Origin: Alkaliphilus sp. B6464
GTDB taxonomy: Bacteria > Bacillota > Clostridia > Peptostreptococcales > Natronincolaceae
DNA: 64,000 nucleotides
Assembly: GCF_018141165.1 (NCBI RefSeq)
Contig: NZ_CP058557.1
Span: 3,100,001-3,164,000 of the forward strand
Direction of reading: 5' to 3'
Part shown: positions 46,925-54,614 of the stretch, piece after piece
How the letters are laid out: each line of letters starts with the position of its first letter
How positions within the stretch are numbered: the first letter of the stretch is position 1
Notes under the pieces: generated by a model
What the model saw: only the letters and a program-made list of their open reading frames with translations
What the model was told of the DNA's origin: nothing
Database searches by the model: none
Translations under genes and position numbers: made by a program

Positions 46925-47000
46925 AAAATTTTCGCAAGACTAGAACAGTCTGTGGGAAGGAGCGATAAAGGAAGTAGAATATACAGATTGAAGCACAAAA
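46925..47000 (+). ncRNA. Fragment of the large structured RNA of 54.6-56.0 kb
   Basis: GACTAGAACAGTC followed by TGTGGGAAGGAGCG and AAGTAGAATATA repeats the opening of the 54626-54715 region. It lacks the inserted CTGTAGC/GCTACAG hairpin present there. It is probably a truncated copy. Confidence 0.5.
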
Positions 47001-47375
47001 TTTATATTGCTTTGGTTTTATAAGCTACTATAATAAATATAAATGACCCCCGGTCACAAAGAACACTTGGGTATGATCTGCCAATAGTATTAATATTATT
47101 TCATAGTCATTATGTCATATATGCTATATAATTCTAATAGCATTTACGTCATGCTATAAAAGTATTTTTGTATTTTACTAAAAACTAAAAAATCGAGATG
47201 GTTCAGGCACCCTCCCGATAAAAACTTCTACAAGTTTTTGTTCCTTAATATATTATAAATATAAATTCTAGATATTATAAACATAGATTCTAGAATAATT
47301 AACTTAATGAAAATTAAATTATTGTTTGCGAAAAAATCTTATGTTTGCAATTCGTTTGCAATTTGCTATTTACAT
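47001..47375. other. A/T-rich intergenic DNA
   Basis: No credible gene. A G/C-richer patch (ATGACCCCCGGTCAC) near 47045 and AGATGGTTCAGGCACCCTCCCG near 47200 resemble RNA or mobile-element debris but could not be assigned. Confidence 0.4.
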
Positions 47376-47474
47376 AAAAAAACACCACCCCTAGATCCTT
47401 CTAGAAGTGGTATTTTATAATGTTTCTATGGAGCTGATGAGCGGAATCGAACCGCCGACCTCTTCCTTACCAAT
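47376..47474 (-). repeat. Attachment-like repeat: tRNA-Thr 3' half plus terminator, copy 1
   Basis: Ninety-nine bases identical to 51010-51108. On the minus strand the part 47429-47474 reads TTGGTAAGGAAG, then T-arm GGCGG-TTCGATT-CCGCT, acceptor CATCAGC and CCA. This is the 3' half of a tRNA-Thr(GGT) from the anticodon loop to the end. Then follows the palindromic terminator. The 5' half is absent. It is typical of an att site left by a tyrosine integrase. Confidence 0.85.
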
Positions 47475-47641
47475 TCTATTGTAAGCACTTTGTATATAAC
47501 TATATTTACTTCATTTATTTGTTCATATATACTAGCTAATCATAATTAATCCAATCTAGTTATTAATTAATCTACATTAACCTATGCTCGACACAAGCAT
47601 ATTAAATTGTTCCTCATCATAATTTAAAATTTCATCAAAAA

Positions 47642-48139
47642 TTATCTTAATTTTGTTTTTAAATATCTTTCTAAAGTAATAATGTGCATTGGATAAAATA
47701 AACTCTTATCACTTTCTAATAATTCCTTTAATTCTCTTAATGGTATCCATCTAATATTTTTCGTTTCATTACTCTCGTTTAATAATTCTCCATCAGCGTT
47801 ACATATAAATATTTCTACCATTATTGGATATGTTCCTTGAATATTTTGGCTACAAGAAAACGGAGCATAGTTTAACACTTTATATCCATTAGTTTCTAAA
47901 ATTACTGCTTCATCTTCACCCTTTATATTTGTAACTTTCAATCCAGTTTCCTCCCAAATTTCTCTTCTCAAGCAATCGAAAATATTCTCAAATTCTCTTA
48001 TTCCCCCAGCAGGAATTTCTAACAATCCATACTCTGATATAGCTTCATCTTTGCACCTATCTTGAATTAATATGTAATCTATTCCATCGATATTCTTCTC
48101 TATTATTCCACCTACTCCAGGTTTAGCAAATAACTCCAT
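47642..48139 (-). CDS. NUDIX hydrolase
   Basis: A 165-residue protein with the Nudix box GGIREFENIFDCLRREIWEETGL (GX5EX7REXXEETG). Similar in layout to ADP-ribose pyrophosphatases. It lies just inside the left tRNA-Thr repeat. TGGAGG precedes ATG 48139. Confidence 0.85.
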   Translation of the reverse strand: MELFAKPGVGGIIEKNIDGIDYILIQDRCKDEAISEYGLLEIPAGGIREFENIFDCLRREIWEETGLKVTNIKGEDEAVILETNGYKVLNYAPFSCSQNIQGTYPIMVEIFICNADGELLNESNETKNIRWIPLRELKELLESDKSLFYPMHIITLERYLKTKLR

Positions 48140-48217
48140 TTAAAAACCTCCACAATACACAATAATATACTGTTTTACATTATATAAAAATTCCCAAGCA
48201 AGACTTATGCCCCTATC

Positions 48218-48682
48218 TTACGCAATACCAAGTTCAATTTTGAGTTTTTCATACCTATTTTTTTCATGTGACATTACTTCAAACATAGGATTATACAAAC
48301 AGTGCTGAAGTACATCTGCATCGATTAAAATCTCATTAAAATCAGGATGCACCAATCCCTTTTCGCTATGTGTATAAATAGCATCACAAATAATTTTAGT
48401 TTCATCCTCATTCGTTATCTGCAATGATGTCAGTATTTCCTTTGCCAAAACAGCACCTTTATGTGCATGGTCTTTAGTATCCATTTTAGCATAGGAATAT
48501 ATGTCATGGAGCATACCTGCCATAGTTGCAAGTTCAACATTCTTTCCACGCTTTAATGCAATTAATGCACAAAATTGAGCAACCCCATATAAATGTACAT
48601 AAGCACATCTTCGTTCTTCAACACCTGATATATTCAGAAGTATATTGTCAATATATTGTCTCAAAATTTCAATTCTGTTCAT
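48218..48682 (-). CDS. HD domain phosphohydrolase
   Basis: A 154-residue HD-domain protein: HLYGVAQF (first His), MLHDIYSYA (HD), HAHKGA and ILIDADVLQ (final Asp). It resembles small HD hydrolases of unknown nucleotide substrate. GGGGAGG precedes ATG 48682. Confidence 0.8.
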   Translation of the reverse strand: MNRIEILRQYIDNILLNISGVEERRCAYVHLYGVAQFCALIALKRGKNVELATMAGMLHDIYSYAKMDTKDHAHKGAVLAKEILTSLQITNEDETKIICDAIYTHSEKGLVHPDFNEILIDADVLQHCLYNPMFEVMSHEKNRYEKLKIELGIA

Positions 48683-48803
48683 TATTATTTTCCTCCCCTT
48701 AAATATAGGTAATAATTGCTTCGTATTTCTCTATCATACGAAGTATAATCCATCTGTTACGTCTTAGGAAGATAATGTTTACCAAAGATTAAATTATAAT
48801 CTC

Positions 48804-49184
48804 TTATAAAAAAGTCTCTATATCTTCAATATTATTATAGAAAATAATTTTTTGGGATATCCCCTCTAATGTTTCCGATATATCTGAACCACTCTTAGCT
48901 ATTGTAATAATAGGTATCCCTTTTGCATAAGCATATCCTGCCTCGATTCCTAATCCTACTCCTTTTTCTGTTAAGTCTATAACTACTAGATTACAAATAT
49001 CAATCTTTTCAAATGTTAATTTCATTAATTCATATGAGCTATATTTTTCTTGTCCTTTATTTTGAATATCACGGACAATACAAATTGTTTCATATCCTCT
49101 TTTTTGAAGAACTGATGATAATTCATCAATAACTATCTTATTTCTATAATCTTCATAATACTTAATCCCTATATATGCTTTCAT
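48804..49184 (-). CDS. Nucleoside 2-deoxyribosyltransferase-like protein
   Basis: A 126-residue protein with the flavodoxin-like fold of the nucleoside 2-deoxyribosyltransferase/TIR-like group. LVVIDLTEKGVGLGIEAGYAYAKGIPII is the diagnostic region, with an acidic Glu in the GIEAGYA segment. It may act on modified nucleosides. Stands among other nucleotide-handling enzymes (NUDIX, HD). Confidence 0.7.
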   Translation of the reverse strand: MKAYIGIKYYEDYRNKIVIDELSSVLQKRGYETICIVRDIQNKGQEKYSSYELMKLTFEKIDICNLVVIDLTEKGVGLGIEAGYAYAKGIPIITIAKSGSDISETLEGISQKIIFYNNIEDIETFL

Positions 49185-49321
49185 ATAAACTCTCCTTATT
49201 AAACCTATGATTAAATCTATATAAAGGCTATCTATTGTATATTTTCACCAAAAACGCACTAAAAGTGGTTGGCGAATTAATTTTTGTTATTACTAAAAAA
49301 TACTTTGAATATATCACATTC

Positions 49322-49714
49322 TTATCTAGGTACATCTACTTCTATATTCAATTCTCCATCCTTCTCAACAGAATTAATATCTATATCTATATGAGAGTAA
49401 CCCCAAGTAACATATCCTATAATATTATAATTTTTACTGTTTCCGGAATTAGATATATGCCTTAGATTGACTGCATTTTCATTAAACCCACCAATTTTAT
49501 ATTTAAATGAAATATTGGCGTGAGGATCTATTTTAGCAATACTACATTTTTCTTTATTATCGATTGAAGATAAAACCAGATTTTCTATAGCTTGATTAGT
49601 ATTATTTCTTATGGTAACTGTAGTCCCACTGTCTGAAAAAAGGACAAGCCTTAATACTAATATTGCACCTAATGCTATTAAAGGCAGCATTAGCAGAGTT
49701 CGTTTTGTTGTCAT
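49322..49714 (-). CDS. Exported hypothetical protein
   Basis: A 130-residue protein with an N-terminal helix (residues 7-25) and an exported beta-rich domain (TVTIRNNTNQAIENLVLSS...). Start ATG 49714 preferred because GGGAGG lies upstream. Not assigned. Confidence 0.55.
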   Translation of the reverse strand: MTTKRTLLMLPLIALGAILVLRLVLFSDSGTTVTIRNNTNQAIENLVLSSIDNKEKCSIAKIDPHANISFKYKIGGFNENAVNLRHISNSGNSKNYNIIGYVTWGYSHIDIDINSVEKDGELNIEVDVPR

Positions 49715-49815
49715 AAATATAGAAGCCTCCCTGTTCTGTCTATTACACATTAAATATTATGTGATCTAAGCTTTTACTTAGCTCCTTCACAATTAATGAA
49801 AAATGTGTCATAGCA

Positions 49816-50178
49816 CTATTCGCTGTTGTTTTTTAGTTTCCTTTTACTTAAGATTTGTAACACAATTCCTAAGATTAAACCAAGAAATAGAATTAAAGTA
49901 TTCATAAATGCCCCTGCCATAGTTGGACGGGGTCCATTGGATACATGAATCAAATATTCAGCAATAATACCTATTCCAGAAAAAACTATAAAAACGCTTG
50001 CAAATACTATCTTGTCAAGTCGAGCTGCTAGCATCCCAATAATCCAAATTGGCACATAGATTGCTAATATTACCGAAGCATCAATGTATCTCAAAAAACA
50101 CATCAACGATAATATTATTATAAGAAAGACTGTAGGAGCAATAAGGCGCACTATCCTTTTCTTATGACCTTTATCCAT
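49816..50178 (-). CDS. Four-helix membrane protein
   Basis: A 120-residue hydrophobic protein with four helices and a basic tail (LSKRKLKNN). AAGGAGGAAATTTG precedes ATG 50178. Family not recognised. Confidence 0.5.
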   Translation of the reverse strand: MDKGHKKRIVRLIAPTVFLIIILSLMCFLRYIDASVILAIYVPIWIIGMLAARLDKIVFASVFIVFSGIGIIAEYLIHVSNGPRPTMAGAFMNTLILFLGLILGIVLQILSKRKLKNNSE

Positions 50179-50261
50179 CAAATTTCCTCCTTATAAATTG
50201 CATTTACTTCATATTATTCTACTTATGCAATCTAACATATACAACACTTAATGCACATTAT

Positions 50262-50807
50262 TTATCTGTTGGTCGAGTAGGTAGGAAGCTTTTCAGCTTC
50301 TTTCATTAATCTATATCCGTCCTTAGAATTAGGTTCTACATGATTACTATTAAAGAAGGTTCTTACCTTAGGTAAATTTTTATCTCCACAATATTTTTCA
50401 AGTAATATTTGATGTTGTAGTTGACAACTTTGGTATAACAGTTCCAAGTTGTCATAACATTCATCTCCATCTAATCTTTTAGGTACTATTTGATTAATTT
50501 TAAATTGTTCTTCTCCTACTAATGATTGATTACAAACTCTACATTTGTAGTTACTTTGTTTTGCTAATTTTCTTCTACTCAAAATATTGTCTCTTATAAA
50601 TTCTTTTTTATCTCTCCCTTCAAAGTATTATTTTAAGCTAGCATCATCAAGGCTATTTCTATATTTCACTACTGCATGTCTAACTATTGGTATCCAACTC
50701 ATCTTAAATTGCTGTGTTTTATTATCATAAGGGTCTGTCAATATCCATCTATCTTTACTGACTCCCGTATAATTTGGTTTGAAATATCTTTGCTTAATTT
50801 TTTTATG
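50262..50807 (-). pseudogene. C-terminal remnant of a group II intron reverse transcriptase
   Basis: One frame of about 180 codons with in-frame TAA at 50628-50630 (and another at 50808) encodes KIKQRYFKPNY, RWILTDPYD, IVRHAVVKYRNS and YFEGRDKKEF. It ends in the HNH-like zinc segment CRVCNQSL...KINQIVPKRLDGDE...NLELLYQSCQ. This is the X/En end of LtrA-type maturases. The reverse transcriptase part is missing, and no intron RNA domain V was found nearby. The last 106 codons could still be expressed from TTG 50582 as a small HNH protein, though conserved His in the HNH are altered (IN for HH). Confidence 0.8.
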
Positions 50808-51009
50808 TTACTCATTGTTTAACCCCCTATAATTTAATTTTTCAAGACAAACATATGAAATCCTACATCAATCGTTCGCAAATTTCGACAATAGTATCAT
50901 ATCTAATTTATTTTTAGATTAATTAATTCTGTTGTTTATTATAAAAATATATTTAAATAAACCACATTTTAATTATATTTAAAAAAGTGGCACACTTTTA
51001 CCTTTACAC

Positions 51010-51108
51010 AAAAAAACACCACCCCTAGATCCTTCTAGAAGTGGTATTTTATAATGTTTCTATGGAGCTGATGAGCGGAATCGAACCGCCGACCTCTTCC
51101 TTACCAAT
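51010..51108 (-). repeat. Attachment-like repeat: tRNA-Thr 3' half plus terminator, copy 2
   Basis: Identical to 47376-47474 over all 99 bases, with the tRNA-Thr 3' half at 51063-51108. Identity ends exactly at the anticodon loop: beyond it the two loci are unrelated. The minus strand to the right does not complete a tRNA 5' half. Confidence 0.85.
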
Positions 51109-51327
51109 GTAGGGAAGGGGACTTTTTTCGCCTTTATATGGATTTATACTTTTTATATACACATTAAAATTTACACATTTAATATAACCTAGATAATCCA
51201 CTCTTTATCCTACTTTATATCAAATTATTCGTCTCGGTAGAATTTATGGTAGAAGGTTTGGTAGAAAGTTTAAGTAAAATTGCATTAAGTATCATAAATA
51301 TTAAATAACCTAAATAAGGCCTATAGG

Positions 51328-51399
51328 CTAATTACCTTTATAATATATTCCATCAATTATAGTTAAAATATGGCCTTCTATTACATTTTTATCTACTTA
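51328..51399 (-). pseudogene. DUF3006 C-terminal remnant
   Basis: About 23 codons read NVIEGHILTIIDGIYYKGN and stop. This matches the VKEGDVLIIIDGIYYRDG end of the DUF3006 protein at 19238. Everything before it is gone. Confidence 0.6.
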
Positions 51400-51407
51400 C
51401 TCTTAAG

Positions 51408-52310
51408 TTAGTCATCTTGATCTTCAGTATATCTACATGAGCATACACCTTCAATAATATAATCATCACATGATTCACAAGGATACATATCTATGGGTAT
51501 ACCACCATCTTTGTGCGTACAACACCTATACCATAAACATACACCATGGTATTTATCTTTAATAAATAATAAGGAGTTAGCACCACATTCAGGGCATATC
51601 CTAAAATCTTCAATATCAATATTTTTCAGTTCAAATTCACAACTTGAACAATAAGCATTTTCTGGATAACCTGATTTTCCATAAAGCACAAATAATGAAT
51701 ACTCCTTGCAATTACTACATGTACCTCTAGTGAAATCTTTGCCAAGAATATTTAAAACTTTCTCCTGACTCTTAGCATTTTCAAAGAAAGAAAAAACCTT
51801 TTTAATTTCTTCTTGTAGCACCTCATTTTTTCCTGGTCCTATAATATTTCCTAGAAGATTAAGTCCAACCGATATAACATCAAGGTATAATTGGCCTAAC
51901 ATATTAGTGACATCTGTTATATTTGCAACGATACCAAAATGTTGAATTTTGTTTCTCATCTCTGCCATTTTATCCACAATATTTAATGATTTTTTAGGAA
52001 AATCACTTGGATAATATTTGTAAATTTCACGACACAACTTGTTAATATCAATAGACTTACATTTATATAGCTCTTCAATCGTTGGTTTTAACGGATCGGT
52101 ACATTTATCAAAGAGAGAATTTTTGTCAAAAATATATATTACATTAACTTGGCTCAGCAATGATTTTAGGAGCAGTTCAGTTCCTTGAAACATCAATAAT
52201 ATCGCTTGTTTAAAATCTTTACTTGAATTACATTTGCTCCCTATCTCAAAATGTTCAATTCCGTGATTAATTGAATCTATAGCATTTTCATATAATGTAA
52301 ATTTAATCAT
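51408..52310 (-). CDS. HEPN-like domain protein with C-terminal zinc ribbons
   Basis: A 300-residue protein. The N-terminal 140 residues are helical and contain RNKIQH (Arg119, His124), an Rx4H motif typical of HEPN ribonucleases and nucleotidyltransferase partners. The C-terminal 110 residues have Cys pairs CSNC, CSSC, CPEC and CESC plus CSC, forming two or more zinc ribbons. It could be an RNA-acting defence or stress protein (inference). AAAGGAG precedes ATG 52310. Confidence 0.65.
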   Translation of the reverse strand: MIKFTLYENAIDSINHGIEHFEIGSKCNSSKDFKQAILLMFQGTELLLKSLLSQVNVIYIFDKNSLFDKCTDPLKPTIEELYKCKSIDINKLCREIYKYYPSDFPKKSLNIVDKMAEMRNKIQHFGIVANITDVTNMLGQLYLDVISVGLNLLGNIIGPGKNEVLQEEIKKVFSFFENAKSQEKVLNILGKDFTRGTCSNCKEYSLFVLYGKSGYPENAYCSSCEFELKNIDIEDFRICPECGANSLLFIKDKYHGVCLWYRCCTHKDGGIPIDMYPCESCDDYIIEGVCSCRYTEDQDD

Positions 52311-52475
52311 ATAATTTCTCCTTTAAATAGGCATACCATATTATCTTTATATTAATAATGTCCCATTTCTATGCTCTTCGATTTATGAACTAAAATACAG
52401 AATTCTACATCTCTTTGTCTTCTAAAAACCACAATAAACTAGAAATTTAAAGGATTATACACCATACAAATAAAA

Positions 52476-53411
52476 TTAATCAATATCTTCCCAAATGTCT
52501 GTATCAGTATTAACATCAGCCATTTTACTAATAAACATCTTTACAAAAATCGACTGTAAATAATTTTCATCACAAAGTTCAGTAATAAATTCTCCAACAA
52601 TAGTAACAAAACAACTATACACTATATTTATTCCAAATTTTAAGCTGCCTGTATTCCAATATTTTTGCCCTCTAATATTTTTAGGAATATCAAAACCATT
52701 AGCCGAATTATAAACACTTGCATGAACTGATGAAGATGCGAAAACATATAAATCATAGTGTTCATATAAATCTGTTAGCTTTGCTAAATCCTTAAATGTA
52801 ATCCGTTCATTATTTAATAAAGGATTTGCCCACTGATTGTCTTTTATAAAATTCTTCTCATAATTAAAACATTTTATATCATTCTTAACTTTATTTACTA
52901 ATTCTTTATCTCCTAAAGCTTTTGCTAATTTTATCCTCTGAAAGTTACTATGTTTTAAAAATCTTTCAGCTATGTCATTATTATTACTTTGAATAATTTT
53001 ATAGTAAACTGATATTTCATATATAGATCTTACACGAGAAAGCGCAGCATTTGAAAATCCACCCTCTAATAGATAAGTTATTTCTTGTAGCGTTTTTATA
53101 AACATAATATTTAATCTATCTAACGCAGCATTTTTCCATTCATTATTTTTAGACTTAGGTCGCTTTTTTGTTTTTGTAAAACAAATTTCGTCTAATAAAT
53201 CAGCTAAACACATTAAATTATATATGTATACAGAATTTTTTCCATCCTTTACAATTCTACTTTCTTTGATTTCTTTATACATAGAATCCAGTAAATCTTT
53301 AATTTGCTTGAAAACAGCATCTCTATACTCGACTCTAATATAACTACTTTCAATAGTTATTTCTTCTGATAATTTTGAAATTTCATCTATATATTTCTTA
53401 ATGATTTCCAT
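52476..53411 (-). CDS. DUF5677-like protein
   Basis: A 311-residue, mostly helical protein with LLEGGFSNAALSRVRSIYEISVYYKII near residues 115-140, close to the GG..sA...R.lyE motif of DUF5677. The next part contains HSNFQRIKLAKALGD and SSVHASVYNSANG. No enzymatic motif is recognised. It lies between the HEPN protein and the Mrr remnant and may belong to the same island. Confidence 0.6.
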   Translation of the reverse strand: MEIIKKYIDEISKLSEEITIESSYIRVEYRDAVFKQIKDLLDSMYKEIKESRIVKDGKNSVYIYNLMCLADLLDEICFTKTKKRPKSKNNEWKNAALDRLNIMFIKTLQEITYLLEGGFSNAALSRVRSIYEISVYYKIIQSNNNDIAERFLKHSNFQRIKLAKALGDKELVNKVKNDIKCFNYEKNFIKDNQWANPLLNNERITFKDLAKLTDLYEHYDLYVFASSSVHASVYNSANGFDIPKNIRGQKYWNTGSLKFGINIVYSCFVTIVGEFITELCDENYLQSIFVKMFISKMADVNTDTDIWEDID

Positions 53412-53440
53412 ATAAACCTCACTTTTTAAGTTATCTTATA

Positions 53441-54472
53441 TTAAAGATCCTCTTCTATATTAGGTATCCACATTCGCTTTAATGGAATATCTGTTTTTAT
53501 TTCATCACTAAGCATATCATAATTAGCAAAAAGTTCTTCTATGATTTTCTTTGAATCCCACAGTCTAACTTTAAAAAATTGTTTAGGAATTTCTTTAATT
53601 ACAGAGTTTTTAAAGCCATACCAAGATATCAAAAGTCCATAATCTGCATTATAGTTACTCATTGTTCCAATTAGTTGATCCATAGTAAGTCTATCTACAG
53701 GTGTATCGGATGTTTTAACTTGTACACAAATTTTAGGCGAACTAAACCCTAGTGTGCCTGATGAAGCTAATAAGTCTACACCATTATCAGAACCTTCTGG
53801 AGTTCGAAATGTAGTAAATCCCTTTGCTTTTAATATTTCTTCAATTAACATTAACATTTCCATTCTATAGCCTTTATACTTTCTTATTATATGCTCTGAA
53901 ATTCTATCAAATATATATTCATTAAAGTCAATGGCAGTCTTTTCATTCTCTTCGTCAACAAGTTCTCCTATGTTTTTTTACTTAATATTCCAATTATTTT
54001 TAGCCATATCCTTGATCCTTTTTTCTGCATTATTTCTATTAATCCTACAAACTGTCATAAATGCACCTAATGAATATAGGATATCTTGATCAAACTTATC
54101 TCTAGGTATATCAAGTGCAAACCAATTTATTTCCCTATAATGATAGTACGGACTACCCAGTTTTTTATCAAAAACATAATCTCCAACTATTTCTCCAAAA
54201 TGAATTGTTCTATTAATTTTACTAGGAAGTGCAACCCAATCTCCAATTCTCATACTATGTGCAATAGGCCATATTTGCGAAGCTCAGTTTATTGCTGTTT
54301 TTTCCTTATCTAAATCGTATTTATCTATTAAAATATTGTATAATTCTTCTTTTGAACTAAGTCTTTTTAAATCTATATCTAATTCATCCCATGTTAAATA
54401 TACTCTGTTATCACTTAAAAATTTATTTTCATACTCTCCACTTTCTCCAGCTCTAAATAGCCAAATGCTCAA
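53441..54472 (-). pseudogene. Mrr-type restriction endonuclease with two in-frame stops
   Basis: A single 344-codon frame interrupted by TGA (54284-54286) and TAA (53978-53980). N-terminal part: WLFRAGESGEYENKFLSDN, then ASQIWPIAHSMRIGDWVALP and an EVE/PUA-like domain (IHFGEIVGDYVFD). Helical middle: DEENEKTAIDFNEYIFDRIS. C-terminal Mrr_cat: DNGVDLLASSG and KICVQVKTSD, the D...QxK catalytic pattern. TGA sits where a Trp is expected (AIN-W-ASQ). The three pieces (62, 91 and 140 residues or more) would be separate fragments, so the nuclease is probably inactive. Confidence 0.8.
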
Positions 54473-54614
54473 TTTTATTACCTCCTCTTTATTATATAAT
54501 TTTTACCTTACAATACATTTTATATATTAATATTAAAAAATCCTCTTTTCACATTTTTCATTCATTCATTTATTTATTTCTATAGTTTGTATCATATCCC
54601 TTTATTTTTAAGAA

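Noticed and set aside
47429-47474. Functional tRNA-Thr
   Set aside because: Only the 3' half is present at both repeats; no 5' half, D-arm or promoter.
43116-54472. Stop-codon recoding (selenocysteine, pyrrolysine or readthrough)
   Set aside because: All three stop codons are involved in unrelated genes, and no SECIS-like hairpin was noticed after the TGA. Nonsense decay is simpler.
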